In this document: positions 35,579 through 44,845 of the stretch, in pieces
Layout of the letters: the number at the start of each line of letters is the position of its first letter
Numbering within the stretch: the first letter of the stretch is position 1
Source of the DNA: [Eubacterium] eligens ATCC 27750
GTDB taxonomy: Bacteria > Bacillota > Clostridia > Lachnospirales > Lachnospiraceae
Reading direction: 5' to 3'
Length of the DNA: 64,000 nt
NCBI RefSeq assembly: GCF_000146185.1
Contig: NC_012778.1
Span: 541,501 to 605,500 of the forward strand
Translations under genes and position numbers: made by a program
The notes under the pieces: model-generated
Told to the model about the DNA's origin: nothing
Seen by the model: the letters and a program-made list of their open reading frames with translations, nothing else
The model's database searches: none

Positions 35579-37000
35579 ATGAGCAATACAGAAATAGTTA
35601 ATGAAACAGCTGATATAGATGATATCGAGTTACATGAGGTTTATGTATATATTGCAGATGATAATATGAGCGCATCAGTCAGGCTTGGCAAATGTGATGA
35701 AGGATATACATATGATGAAGTCATGAATAAGCTATCGCTTAATGGAATTAAGACGGGAATAGACGAAGAAAAAATTCGATGGATGATTTCACAAAAAATA
35801 TATGACCAGCCTGTTGAAATTGCTGTTGGTAAGCCTGTAAATACAGGAAAAGACGGATATTATGAATTCTTTTTTGATACTGATGCAATTAATAACAACA
35901 GACCAACAGTAAGAGAAGATGGTTCTATTGATTATTTTAACCAGAAGAGATTTGAAAAGGTTAATGAGGGTGATTTGCTGGCAAGATATCATGAGCCGAC
36001 TAAAGGGGAGTTTGGCTTCGACATATGCGGGAAGCTGCTTGTGCCTAAACCAGGAAAACCAAAGCCAAGACTGCATGGTAAGGGCTTTAAGACATCTGAG
36101 GATGGGAAAGAAACTTATGCTGCAATATCTGGAAAGATTGAATACTGCAACTATGATTTAAGTGTTGTTAATGTGTATGAGGTTAATGGTAATCTTGACA
36201 TGAGTATGGGGAATATTGACTTTAACGGGGATGTTAATATTACAGGCAGTGTGAGAAGTGGTGTAACAGTTCATGCCATGGGAAGTATATATGTTGGAGG
36301 CTTCGTTGAGGGAGCAACACTTATTGCTGGGAAAGATATTGTATTAAAGGATGGTGTTAATACTAAGAATTCAGGAAAAATCGAGGCAGGGGGAAATATA
36401 TCAGGCAGATTTTTTGAGAATACAGAGGTTATTGCCAAAGGAGACTTACAGTGTAATTATATTCTTAACTGCAGGGTGCTTACATATGGCAGGGTATTTG
36501 TTGAGGGACCAATAGGTTCTATTATAGGTGGTGATGTAACTGGTGTTATGGGAATCAGTACTACATCATGTGGACATGAAAGCAATGTAAAGACTTTGTT
36601 GAGGGTTGGTTCGACCAAAGAAATCAGAAAAGAATATGCAGAACTTATTATGGAGCTTAAGGAAGTGGACGGACAGATTGAAACTTTTGAAATGGCTAAT
36701 AAGAAGTTTGAGATGATTAAACAGAACATGCCTGAAAAGTATGATAGTAAAATGGCATTGAGAGTTACCCAGTCAAAGATTGTAAAGATGGCTCAGAAAG
36801 CCAAGCTTGAAGAAAAGAGCAAGGCATTATACAATCTTATAAGAGATTCAGAGAGAGCAGTTGTTAAAGTAAAGAATCATATATATCCGGGAAGCAGGGT
36901 ATATATGGATGATAAGACTTATATGCCAAGTTCTGTATTTTCACATATTATTGTTAAGAAGACGCCAAGCACGATTATTCTTAGTGATTATGATGAATAA
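35579..37000 (+). CDS. FapA/DUF342 family protein
   Basis: A 473-residue cytoplasmic protein of the flagellar-assembly-A/DUF342 group. The N-terminal part includes EIAVGKPVNTGKDGYYEFFFD. The middle has GFDICGKLLVPKPGKPKPRLHGKGF, followed by a right-handed beta-helix-like run of short strands (GNLDMSMGNIDFNGDVNITGSVRSG..VEGATLIAGKDIVL). The C-terminus is a predicted coiled coil (ELIMELKEVDGQIETFEMANKKF). The family is widespread and poorly understood; a proposed role is in polar localisation or cell-wall-linked assembly. AAAGGGGG precedes the start. No flagellar gene is in the window. Confidence 0.8.
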   Translation: MSNTEIVNETADIDDIELHEVYVYIADDNMSASVRLGKCDEGYTYDEVMNKLSLNGIKTGIDEEKIRWMISQKIYDQPVEIAVGKPVNTGKDGYYEFFFDTDAINNNRPTVREDGSIDYFNQKRFEKVNEGDLLARYHEPTKGEFGFDICGKLLVPKPGKPKPRLHGKGFKTSEDGKETYAAISGKIEYCNYDLSVVNVYEVNGNLDMSMGNIDFNGDVNITGSVRSGVTVHAMGSIYVGGFVEGATLIAGKDIVLKDGVNTKNSGKIEAGGNISGRFFENTEVIAKGDLQCNYILNCRVLTYGRVFVEGPIGSIIGGDVTGVMGISTTSCGHESNVKTLLRVGSTKEIRKEYAELIMELKEVDGQIETFEMANKKFEMIKQNMPEKYDSKMALRVTQSKIVKMAQKAKLEEKSKALYNLIRDSERAVVKVKNHIYPGSRVYMDDKTYMPSSVFSHIIVKKTPSTIILSDYDE

Positions 37001-37021
37001 GTATATTACAGGGAGAGTATT

Positions 37022-37954
37022 ATGATAGAAGAAGTTGTTTCGGTGGAATTGCCGGTGCATGAAAGGCTGGTAGTAAGAAAGAACAGACTTACGAATGAAG
37101 AAAACGGCATTGATATGCCAAGGATTTCTATAGTTACAGGCACTCATGGGGATGAACTTGACGGACAGTATATCTGCTATGAGGTTATCAGAAGGATTGA
37201 AAGAGAGAAGAATAAGCTTAAAGGAATTGTAGATATTTATCCAGATATTAATCCTCTTGGACTTGATACAGGTTCAAGAGGAATTCCTATGTTTGACCTT
37301 GATATGAACAGGGTTTTCCCTGGTGATAATAATGGAGCGATGGCTGAATATGTGGCAGCAGGTATTATTGAAGATATTATTGGAAGCGATCTGTGTATTG
37401 ATATCCATTCAAGCAATATATTTGTAAATGAGATGCCACAGGTAAGAATTAATGATGATACGCAGGAAAAGCTTCTTCCTTATGCGAAGATGATGAATGC
37501 ACAATTTGTGTGGATATATTCGTCTATTACTGTGCTTGATGCAACTCTTGCCTATAGTCTTAACCATCTTGGTGTGCCTACTCTTGTTACGGAGATGGGT
37601 GTTGGAAACAGAATTACGCCAAAGTATTGCAGGGATATTGTTGATGGTATATTTAACCTTATGTCTCATATGGGGATATGGGATGATGAGCCGAAAGAAG
37701 TGAATGAACCTATTATCTCTACCGAGGGTGAGGTTACATTTCTTACTGCTAAGGAAAGCAGAATATTCGTATCAGCAGTTGATTCTATGGGAAGGATTGG
37801 AATTGGAACGCATATAGGAGATATTATCGAACCTATTGAGGGAAGAATAATCCAGAGAATTGAATCGCCTACAGATGGAATTATATTTACATTAAGAGAG
37901 AATCCGGTAGTACATAAGGGGGCTCTTATAGCAAGAGTTTATGGTGGCAGATAA
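37022..37954 (+). CDS. Succinylglutamate desuccinylase/aspartoacylase-family zinc hydrolase
   Basis: A 310-residue member of the AstE/AspA branch of the M14-like metallohydrolases. The zinc ligands are visible: SIVTGTHGDELDGQYI carries the His and Glu, and LCIDIHSSN carries the third His. MNRVFPGD and VTEMGVGNRITPKY supply the substrate-binding Arg and catalytic Glu region. The C-terminal 90 residues form a biotin/lipoyl-like beta domain (GRIGIGTHIGDIIEPIEGRI). Such proteins remove acyl groups from amines or amino acids; the substrate here is unknown. It overlaps the next, paralogous gene by one base (TAATG). Confidence 0.8.
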   Translation: MIEEVVSVELPVHERLVVRKNRLTNEENGIDMPRISIVTGTHGDELDGQYICYEVIRRIEREKNKLKGIVDIYPDINPLGLDTGSRGIPMFDLDMNRVFPGDNNGAMAEYVAAGIIEDIIGSDLCIDIHSSNIFVNEMPQVRINDDTQEKLLPYAKMMNAQFVWIYSSITVLDATLAYSLNHLGVPTLVTEMGVGNRITPKYCRDIVDGIFNLMSHMGIWDDEPKEVNEPIISTEGEVTFLTAKESRIFVSAVDSMGRIGIGTHIGDIIEPIEGRIIQRIESPTDGIIFTLRENPVVHKGALIARVYGGR

Positions 37955-38889
37955 TGAAGAAAGAGATTATTTATTCTTTAAAGGGTATATATAGAGAAGA
38001 TTATCAGATAGAAGGCTACAGATTCGGCGGCGGTGAGAAGTCGGCATGTATTGTTGGTGCATTAAGAGGAAATGAGATACAGCAGCTGTATATATGTTCG
38101 CAGCTTGTTAAAGCACTTAAAGAGCTTGAAGCTCATGGTGCAATATCACACAATCATGAGATTCTTGTTATCCCATCTGTTAACAGATTTTCCATGAATG
38201 TAGGAAAGAGATTCTGGCCTACAGATAATTCTGATATTAACAGGGCTTTTCCTGGGGATGTTAATGGAGATACAACCAAGCAGATAGCAGGAACACTTTT
38301 TGACAGAATTAAGGGTTACAGTTATGGCATACATTTTGCGAGCTTTTATATGCCGGGTGATTTTATTCCTCATGTAAAGATGATGGATACAGGATTTCAG
38401 AGTGCAAGTCTTGCCAATCTGTTCGGACTTCAGTACGTTGTTATTAGAAAGCCGAAGCCAATGGATACAGTGACACTAAATTATAACTGGCAGATGAATG
38501 GTACTAATGCATTTTCAATATATACTAACAGCACAGATATGATTGATGAGAAGTCTGCAAGACAGGCTGTGTCATCTGTTCTCAGGTTTTTAACCAGAAT
38601 GGGTATTCTTAAGTACAACAATCACAGTGGATATATTGCAAGTGTTATCAACGAATTTGACCTTATGGCAGTCAAGACTTATGATGCAGGATTTTACAAG
38701 AGACTTAAAGAGCCGGGTGACCCTGTATATCATGGAGAACTTATTGCACAGATTCTTGATCCATGCGAGGGTACTGTTAAGAGTGAGATAATATCACAGA
38801 CAGACGGTATTGTTTTCTTCGCACATACAGGTCCTACCGTAATGGGTAATCAGGTTGTTTACAAGATAATAAGAAGAATGCATGAATAG
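37954..38889 (+). CDS. AstE/AspA-family paralog with altered zinc site
   Basis: A 311-residue paralog of the preceding protein, with the same layout (SDINRAFPGDVNGD, IHFASFYMPGDF, and the C-terminal GELIAQILDPCEGTVKSEI domain). The first zinc motif reads VGALRGNE where its neighbour has TGTHGDE, so the expected His is Arg while the Glu and the later His (in YGIHFAS) remain. Either it binds metal differently or it is a non-catalytic partner. Overlapping stop and start codons suggest the two chains are made in equal amounts and may form a complex. Confidence 0.72.
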   Translation: MKKEIIYSLKGIYREDYQIEGYRFGGGEKSACIVGALRGNEIQQLYICSQLVKALKELEAHGAISHNHEILVIPSVNRFSMNVGKRFWPTDNSDINRAFPGDVNGDTTKQIAGTLFDRIKGYSYGIHFASFYMPGDFIPHVKMMDTGFQSASLANLFGLQYVVIRKPKPMDTVTLNYNWQMNGTNAFSIYTNSTDMIDEKSARQAVSSVLRFLTRMGILKYNNHSGYIASVINEFDLMAVKTYDAGFYKRLKEPGDPVYHGELIAQILDPCEGTVKSEIISQTDGIVFFAHTGPTVMGNQVVYKIIRRMHE

Positions 38890-38893
38890 TTGT

Positions 38894-38921
38894 TTGAAAA
38901 TATGTTTTATTGTGATACAAT
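38894..38921 (+). promoter_or_regulatory. purL promoter
   Basis: TTGAAA (38894-38899) and TACAAT (38916-38921) lie 16 bases apart, 45 bases before the purL start. No purine riboswitch is present in the short leader. Confidence 0.55.
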
Positions 38922-38965
38922 GGTTAAATATTAATAATTAATATAACTAATCTCAGGAGGAAGAT

Positions 38966-41900
38966 ATGAGCGGCGTAAAGAGAGTTTTTGTCGAGAAAAA
39001 GAAACCATTTGCAGTTAATGCGAAAGAATTACTTGAGGAGATAGGAGGATATCTTGGAATAAAGACTATTACAGATGTAAGAGTTCTTATCCGTTATGAT
39101 ATTGAGAATCTTTCAGAAGAAACATATAAGAAAGCACTTACTACTGTTTTTTCTGAGCCACCGGTAGATGATGTTTATGAGGGAACATTTCCAGCGGGAA
39201 AGGATGATTTCGTGTTCTCTGTAGAGTATCTTCCAGGACAGTTCGACCAGAGAGCTGATTCTGCAGAACAGTGTGTTAAGTTCTTTAATGAGAATGAGAC
39301 ACCAGTTATCAAGACTGCTGTAACTTATGTATTGACAGGAACTGTTACTGATGAGGAGAAGAACAGGATTAAGGAACACTGCATTAACCCTGTTGATTCA
39401 AGACAGGCAGCAGAGGATATTCCAGAAACTTTAGTTACTGAGTTCAAGACTCCTGCTGATGTTATTTATTTTGACGGATTCAAGGATATGCCAGAGGATA
39501 AGTTAAAGGAATTATATGATTCTTTAGGACTTGCCATGACATTTAAGGATTTTAAGTTCATTCAGGAGCATTTTGCTGGTGTTGAGAAGCGTGATCCTTC
39601 TATGACTGAAATCAGAGTACTTGATACATACTGGTCAGATCATTGCCGTCACACAACATTTGCAACAGAGCTTACAGATGTTAAGTTTAAGGACGGATTC
39701 TACAAAGCCCCTATGGAAGCTACATATAACAAGTATCTTTCAGACAGAGCAGAAATATATAAGGACCGTAAGGACAAGTTCGTATGCCTTATGGACCTTG
39801 CACTTATGGGTGCTAAGAAGTTAAAGGCTGAGGGCAAGTTAGCTGATCAGGAAGAATCTGATGAGATTAATGCCTGCTCAATTGTTGTTCCGGTTGAGAT
39901 CGATGGAAAGACAGAGGAATGGCTTGTTAACTTTAAGAATGAGACACATAACCATCCAACAGAGATTGAGCCATTTGGTGGCGCAGCAACTTGTCTAGGT
40001 GGTGCTATAAGAGATCCATTGTCAGGACGTACATATGTATATCAGGCAATGAGAATTACAGGTGCAGCAGACCCTACTGTTCCGGTATCAGAGACAATTC
40101 ATGGAAAGCTTCCACAGAGAAAGCTTGTCACAGGTGCAGCTCACGGATACAGTTCATATGGTAACCAGATCGGACTTGCTACAGGATATGTTAAAGAAAT
40201 CTATCATCCTGATTATGTTGCCAAAAGAATGGAGATTGGTGCAGTTATAGCTGCTGCTCCAAGAAGTGCAGTTAAGAGAGAGAATTCTGACCCGGGAGAT
40301 ATCATTATTCTTCTTGGTGGAAGAACAGGACGAGATGGATGTGGCGGAGCTACAGGTTCATCTAAGGTTCATACAGAGAAGTCTATTGAGGATTGTGGTG
40401 CTGAGGTTCAGAAGGGTAATGCTCCTACAGAGCGTAAGATGCAGAGACTCTTCAGAAGACCAGAGGTTACTAAGCTTATTAAGAAATGTAATGACTTTGG
40501 TGCAGGCGGTGTATCCGTTGCAATTGGTGAGCTTGCAGCAGGTCTTAAGGTAGATCTTGATAAAGTTCCTAAGAAGTATGAAGGTCTTGATGGAACAGAG
40601 CTTGCTATATCAGAGTCTCAGGAGAGAATGGCTGTTGTAGTTGATCCTAAGGATGTTAAGGAATTCCTTCAGTATGCTGCTGAGGAGAACTTAGAGGCAG
40701 TTGAGGTAGCTGTTGTAACAGAAGAACCAAGACTTGTTCTTAACTGGAGAGGTAAGGATATCGTTAATATTTCAAGAGCATTCCTTGATACTAATGGTGC
40801 TCATCAGGAGACTAAGGTTGTAGTTGATATTCCTTCACAGGAAGACGATTACCTTAAGCCGGTTAAGGTTACAGATGTACGCGGTAAGTGGTTAAAGACT
40901 TTAGCAGACCTTAACGAATGCTCACAGAAGGGACTTGTTGAGAGATTTGATGGTTCTATCGGAGCCGGTTCAGTATATATGCCATATGGTGGTAAATATC
41001 AGCTTACAGAGACACAGAGCATGGTTGCAAAGCTTCCAGTGCTTAAGGGCTCATGCGATACAGTAACTATGATGTCTTATGGATTTGATCCATATCTTTC
41101 ATCATGGAGCCCATATCATGGAGCAATCTATGCTGTAACAGATTCTGTAGCTAAGATTGTTGCTGCCGGTGGTGATTTCAGTAAGATTAGATTCACATAT
41201 CAGGAATACTTCAGAAGAATGACAGAAGATCCAGAAAGATGGAGCCAGCCATTTGCTGCACTTCTTGGCGCATATGAAGCACAGATGGGATTCGGACTTC
41301 CATCAATCGGTGGTAAGGACAGTATGTCAGGAACATTTGAACATATTGATGTTCCACCAACACTCTGCTCATTTGCTATTGATGTAGCTAAGGAAGGAGA
41401 TATTATTACTCCTGAGCTTAAGAATGATGGTGATGTATTAGTCAGATTTGATATTAAGAAGAATCAGTATGATCTTCCAGATTTCGAACAGGTTAAGGCA
41501 CTTTACAGTGCAATACATGAGCTTATCCAGAAGAAGGCAATTGTGTCTGCATATGTTCTTGATGCTAACGGACTTGTACCAGCACTCAGCAAGATGGCAT
41601 TTGGTAATAAGTTAGGTTTTGAGATTAGCGCAGACGTTAAGGAAGATGACCTCTTTGCACCAGCTTATGGCTGTATCGTTGCAGAAGTTCCAGCGGACAA
41701 GCTTAGTGAGATTACTACAGCTTATACTAAGGTTGGTACTGTTAAGGATAATGGTAAGTTCACATACAAGGAAGTTTCAATTAATGTAGAAGAAGCATTA
41801 AGCGTATGGGCTGATACCCTTGAGGGTGTATTCCCAACTAAGGCTTCTAAGGAAACTACACCGGTTGAAAGCAAGTTATATGAAGCACCAAGCGTACATG

Positions 41901-42718
41901 TATGCAAGAATAAGGTTGCTAAGCCAACAGTATTTATCCCGGTATTCCCAGGAACTAACTGTGAGTACGATAGTGCCAAGGCATTTGAAAGAGCCGGCGC
42001 TGATACAATCGTTAAGGTGTTCAAGAACCTTGATGCTGAGAGTATCAGAGAGTCTGTAGATGAATTTGAGAAGGCTATTAACCAGGCACAGATTATTATG
42101 TTCCCTGGTGGATTCTCAGCAGGTGATGAACCAGATGGTTCTGCCAAGTTCTTTGCTACAGCATTCCGTAATGCCAAGATGAAGGAAGCAGTTGAGAAGC
42201 TACTTAATGAGAGAGATGGTCTTGCACTTGGTATCTGTAATGGATTCCAGGCTCTTATAAAGCTTGGTCTTGTACCTAACGGAAAGATTACAGGACAGGA
42301 TGCACAGTCACCTACACTTACATTTAATACAATTAACCGTCATATATCTAAGATGGTATATACTAAGGTTGTCAGCAATTTAAGCCCATGGCTTGCTAAT
42401 GCAGAGCTTGGCGGAGTATACTGCAACCCAGCTTCACATGGTGAAGGAAGATTTGTTGCTCCTAAGGAATGGCTTGATAAGCTCTTTGCTAACGGACAGG
42501 TTGCTACACAGTACTGTGACCTTGACGGTAATGTATCTATGGATGAAGAGTGGAATATCAATGGTTCATACATGGCTATTGAAGGTATCACAAGCCCAGA
42601 CGGAAGATGCTTCGGTAAGATGGCACATTCTGAGAGACGCGGCGACAGTGTTGCTATTAATATATATGGTGAGCAGGATATTAAGATATTCGAATCAGGT
42701 GTTAAGTACTTCAAGTAA
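38966..42718 (+). CDS. purL: Phosphoribosylformylglycinamidine synthase, single-chain
   Basis: This large enzyme converts FGAR to FGAM with ATP and glutamine, the step before PurM. The 1250-residue chain carries all domains. It has an N-terminal PurS-like part, two AIR-synthetase-like halves (YWSDHCRHTTF, NHPTEIEPFGGAATCLGGAI, FGLPSIGGKDSMSGTF), and a C-terminal class I glutamine amidotransferase. In the last domain, PGTNCEYDSAKAFERAG, FPGGFSAGDEPDG, the nucleophile Cys in GICNGFQALIKLG, and a His-Glu pair in SHGEGRF are visible. Many Firmicutes use separate PurS, PurQ and PurL; the fused form is typical of some Clostridia, Bacteroidetes and Proteobacteria. AGGAGG precedes the ATG. It is unlinked to the purEMND cluster. 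Confidence 0.95.
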   Translation: MSGVKRVFVEKKKPFAVNAKELLEEIGGYLGIKTITDVRVLIRYDIENLSEETYKKALTTVFSEPPVDDVYEGTFPAGKDDFVFSVEYLPGQFDQRADSAEQCVKFFNENETPVIKTAVTYVLTGTVTDEEKNRIKEHCINPVDSRQAAEDIPETLVTEFKTPADVIYFDGFKDMPEDKLKELYDSLGLAMTFKDFKFIQEHFAGVEKRDPSMTEIRVLDTYWSDHCRHTTFATELTDVKFKDGFYKAPMEATYNKYLSDRAEIYKDRKDKFVCLMDLALMGAKKLKAEGKLADQEESDEINACSIVVPVEIDGKTEEWLVNFKNETHNHPTEIEPFGGAATCLGGAIRDPLSGRTYVYQAMRITGAADPTVPVSETIHGKLPQRKLVTGAAHGYSSYGNQIGLATGYVKEIYHPDYVAKRMEIGAVIAAAPRSAVKRENSDPGDIIILLGGRTGRDGCGGATGSSKVHTEKSIEDCGAEVQKGNAPTERKMQRLFRRPEVTKLIKKCNDFGAGGVSVAIGELAAGLKVDLDKVPKKYEGLDGTELAISESQERMAVVVDPKDVKEFLQYAAEENLEAVEVAVVTEEPRLVLNWRGKDIVNISRAFLDTNGAHQETKVVVDIPSQEDDYLKPVKVTDVRGKWLKTLADLNECSQKGLVERFDGSIGAGSVYMPYGGKYQLTETQSMVAKLPVLKGSCDTVTMMSYGFDPYLSSWSPYHGAIYAVTDSVAKIVAAGGDFSKIRFTYQEYFRRMTEDPERWSQPFAALLGAYEAQMGFGLPSIGGKDSMSGTFEHIDVPPTLCSFAIDVAKEGDIITPELKNDGDVLVRFDIKKNQYDLPDFEQVKALYSAIHELIQKKAIVSAYVLDANGLVPALSKMAFGNKLGFEISADVKEDDLFAPAYGCIVAEVPADKLSEITTAYTKVGTVKDNGKFTYKEVSINVEEALSVWADTLEGVFPTKASKETTPVESKLYEAPSVHVCKNKVAKPTVFIPVFPGTNCEYDSAKAFERAGADTIVKVFKNLDAESIRESVDEFEKAINQAQIIMFPGGFSAGDEPDGSAKFFATAFRNAKMKEAVEKLLNERDGLALGICNGFQALIKLGLVPNGKITGQDAQSPTLTFNTINRHISKMVYTKVVSNLSPWLANAELGGVYCNPASHGEGRFVAPKEWLDKLFANGQVATQYCDLDGNVSMDEEWNINGSYMAIEGITSPDGRCFGKMAHSERRGDSVAINIYGEQDIKIFESGVKYFK

Positions 42719-42766
42719 TGCATAGAATATGTCAGCATTGTGCCATTAGAATTGGAGGGGTATATT

Positions 42767-43213
42767 ATGGCAAGAGATAAAGTAAGCACAGATATATTAT
42801 GGAAGGACAGGAAGAGAATTCTCTTCCTCGGACTTCCATGGTCATTTACAAGATACAGTGTATCTAAGGATAGATTCTTTATAAGTAAAGGATTTTTCAG
42901 CGTTAAAGATGATGAGGTAAGACTGTATCGTATTATGGATATTTCATTGGAGCGCTCATTCATGCAGAGACTTGTCGGAGTAGGAACTATTAAAGTATGC
43001 TCTGGAGACAAGACAATGGGTGACTTTGAGATTAAGAATATCAAGAGACCTAGGGCTACTAAGGAGCTATTATCAGATCTTGTGGAGAAGCAGAGAGATA
43101 TCAAGAGAGTTGTCAATAGAGAGAATATGATTGACGGTCATGACCATTCAGATGGTCAAGCGGATATTGATGACCTTGACAATAATGATGACGATGCACC
43201 ATTTGACAGATAA
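42767..43213 (+). CDS. PH-like (bPH, DUF304-type) domain protein
   Basis: The product is 148 residues from ATG 42767, with GGAGGGG nine bases upstream. The pattern (FLGLPWSFTRYSVSKDRFFISKGFFSVKDDEVRLYRIMDI, quoted here only as successive short strands, then VGVGTIKVCSGDKTMGDFEI and NIKRP) is that of a bacterial PH domain. The C-terminal 45 residues are acidic and probably disordered (DDLDNNDDDAPFD). Unlike most YdbS-like members it has no clear membrane spans. Function is unknown. It follows purL by 48 bases and may share its transcript. Confidence 0.65.
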   Translation: MARDKVSTDILWKDRKRILFLGLPWSFTRYSVSKDRFFISKGFFSVKDDEVRLYRIMDISLERSFMQRLVGVGTIKVCSGDKTMGDFEIKNIKRPRATKELLSDLVEKQRDIKRVVNRENMIDGHDHSDGQADIDDLDNNDDDAPFDR

Positions 43214-43227
43214 TTTGTAAAAATGTA

Positions 43228-43340
43228 TTGACAGCTATATAGAAAGATGATATTTTAATAGTTAGTTAAAGCTAACTGATGTAACGGGTATCCAGTTAGG
43301 ATATCCGTTATTTTATAAATACGGGTTAGACAAAGCTAAC
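43228..43340 (+). promoter_or_regulatory. Promoter and attenuator-like leader of the iron locus
   Basis: TTGACA (43228-43233) and TATTTT (43251-43256) lie 17 bases apart. Two inverted repeats of the form GTTAG-N6-CTAAC occur at 43261-43276, close to the expected transcript start, and at 43325-43340. Between them, CTAACTG (43272-43278) can pair with CAGTTAG (43293-43299), which would break the terminator stem at 43282-43310. The GTTAG/CTAAC arms recall DtxR/IdeR operators, but they could equally be alternative RNA pairings. Metal control is inferred from the genes that follow. Confidence 0.5.
43282..43315 (+). terminator. Leader terminator upstream of the DUF2325 gene
   Basis: TAACGGGTATCC (43282-43293) pairs with GGATATCCGTTA (43299-43310), with one G-T type mismatch tolerated, followed by TTTTAT. 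It lies about 20 bases after the predicted transcript start and 55 bases before the first gene, so it looks like an attenuator. Confidence 0.65.
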
Positions 43341-43369
43341 AAGAGTAAGGTAAATGAAAGGATGAGAAT

Positions 43370-43666
43370 ATGAGCGTAGTTATTATTGGTGGAAATGAAT
43401 GTATGGAACGCCAGTATCAGCAGATATGTAAGAAACACGGCTGCAAGGCGAAGGTATTTGTTAAGGAAAAAAGCGGATTTTCCAAGCAGATTGGAACACC
43501 CGATCTTATGATACTGTTTACTAATACGGTTTCTCATAAGATGGTTTTATCAGCTGTTACAGAGGCTAAGAAGAATGATGTAAATATAGTAAGAACACAT
43601 TCAAGCAGTGCGGCATCGCTTACAAGTGTTTTAGAAACATATTTAAGCGAAAGCAGGGCATGCTGA
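43370..43666 (+). CDS. DUF2325 family protein
   Basis: A 98-residue protein beginning SVVIIGGNECMERQYQQICK, with two Cys (in CKKHGCKAKVF) and a closing Rossmann-like half (PDLMILFTNTVSHKMV, NDVNIVRTHSSSAASL). This is the DUF2325 pattern often found beside iron-uptake or oxygen-response genes in anaerobes. The biochemical role is unknown; small size and a GGN loop suggest nucleotide or metal binding. GAAAGGATG precedes the start. It is the first gene after the attenuator-like leader. Confidence 0.75.
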   Translation: MSVVIIGGNECMERQYQQICKKHGCKAKVFVKEKSGFSKQIGTPDLMILFTNTVSHKMVLSAVTEAKKNDVNIVRTHSSSAASLTSVLETYLSESRAC

Positions 43667-43706
43667 TAAAGAAGAGGATAAAGTGCAATATGGAAGGAAA
43701 AGAAAA

Positions 43707-44276
43707 ATGGTCTGTACAGATGTATTGGGAAGAATTGAGCGGGAAGTTATAAAAGAGTGTTCTCCGACGCTTGCCGGATTAAAGACGGGCAACCTTTTTA
43801 ATTACAGATATGATAATATATCTGATTTTAGGAAAGAGCTTGCAAGTGTAAACAGAAAACTTAACGCCAAAGGCGTGTATGTTACATTTTTAAAGCGAAA
43901 TGAAAAGAGTGCACTTTTATATGTGTTCAGACCTGACAGATTAGAGAAGGATTTGTCACAGCCAGCAGTACAAAATGTACTGAAAACATTTGGATATACA
44001 GATTATAAAGTTGGAGCAAGCATCAAGCATCTTAAACAGAGAGTGGGGGAGAACACATGCTTTCCACATGAAATAGGATTGTTCTTAAGTTACCCGGTGG
44101 AAGATGTAATCCAGTTTATAAGACAAAAGGGCTGTAATTACAAATGTTGTGGGGTATGGAAGGTGTATTGTGATGAGGCATTTAGCCAGAAGATGTTTGC
44201 ACGTTACAGAAAATGCACAGAAGTATATTTAAGAGTCTTTGACCGAGGCAGAAGCATATCTGCATTAACGGTTTAA
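43707..44276 (+). CDS. DUF3793 family protein
   Basis: The product is 189 residues from ATG 43707, which has GGAAGGA eight bases upstream; GTG at 43683 is the alternative. The conserved start region CSPTLAGLKTGNLFNYRYD and the later FPHEIGLFLSYPVEDVIQFI and GCNYKCCGVWKVYCDE are characteristic of DUF3793. This family often occurs next to a flavodoxin and FeoAB in clostridia. Several Cys (KCCGVW, DVLGR..KEC) could bind metal. Function is unproven; an iron-related role is inferred from the neighbours. Confidence 0.78.
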   Translation: MVCTDVLGRIEREVIKECSPTLAGLKTGNLFNYRYDNISDFRKELASVNRKLNAKGVYVTFLKRNEKSALLYVFRPDRLEKDLSQPAVQNVLKTFGYTDYKVGASIKHLKQRVGENTCFPHEIGLFLSYPVEDVIQFIRQKGCNYKCCGVWKVYCDEAFSQKMFARYRKCTEVYLRVFDRGRSISALTV

Positions 44277-44309
44277 GCATATAAAAAGTAAAAAAGGAGA
44301 GATTGGATA

Positions 44310-44732
44310 ATGAGTAAAGTAGCAGTAGTTTATTGGAGCGGAACAGGTAATACAGAGACAATGGCTAACGCAGTTGCAGAAGGTGCTAAAGGAGCCGGAG
44401 CAGAGGTTGATGTACTTGTGGCAAATGATTTTAATTCAGAAAAGGTTGCTGAATATGATGGAATCGCATTCGGATGCCCGGCAATGGGAGCAGAGAATCT
44501 CGAAGAATCAGAGTTTGAGCCAATGTTCACAGAGGTAGAAGGAAGTCTTAGCGGTAAGAAAATTGCACTTTTTGGTTCATATGGATGGGGAAGCGGCGAA
44601 TGGATGGCTGACTGGGAAGAAAGAAGTAAGGCTGCAGGTGCTGTTCTTGCAACAGACAGCGTAATCTGTCAGGAAGCACCAGATGATGATGCTGTTGAAA
44701 ACTGCAAAAAACTTGGGGCAGCGTTAGCATAA
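44310..44732 (+). CDS. Flavodoxin
   Basis: A 140-residue short-chain flavodoxin carrying FMN as an electron shuttle, commonly replacing ferredoxin when iron is scarce. The phosphate loop WSGTGNTETMANAV is near residues 9-22, and the isoalloxazine-binding loops are FGCPAMGAENLEES and FGSYGWGSGEWM, with the Trp/Tyr-flanked site typical of clostridial flavodoxins. AAGGAGAG precedes the ATG. Its place after the DUF2325 and DUF3793 genes and before feo fits low-iron expression. Confidence 0.9.
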   Translation: MSKVAVVYWSGTGNTETMANAVAEGAKGAGAEVDVLVANDFNSEKVAEYDGIAFGCPAMGAENLEESEFEPMFTEVEGSLSGKKIALFGSYGWGSGEWMADWEERSKAAGAVLATDSVICQEAPDDDAVENCKKLGAALA

Positions 44733-44775
44733 TTATTTATTGCCTGTAATATATTGAAAAGATTGCACATTTTGC

Positions 44776-44802
44776 CCCCTGGTTGGTTATATCAATCAGG
44801 GG
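44776..44802 (+). terminator. Terminator between flavodoxin and feo genes
   Basis: CCCCTGGTTGG pairs with TCAATCAGGGG around a TTATA loop, 11 pairs including two G-U, followed by TTAAATTGTTC. It separates the flavodoxin transcript from the feoA promoter. Confidence 0.65.
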
Positions 44803-44845
44803 TTAAATTGTTCTAAAAAATATTATAAAAATATAACAAAAGTTG

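Noticed and set aside
42340..43116. 258-codon open frame on the minus strand
   Set aside because: It is antisense to the end of purL and the PH-domain gene, both of which are well supported.
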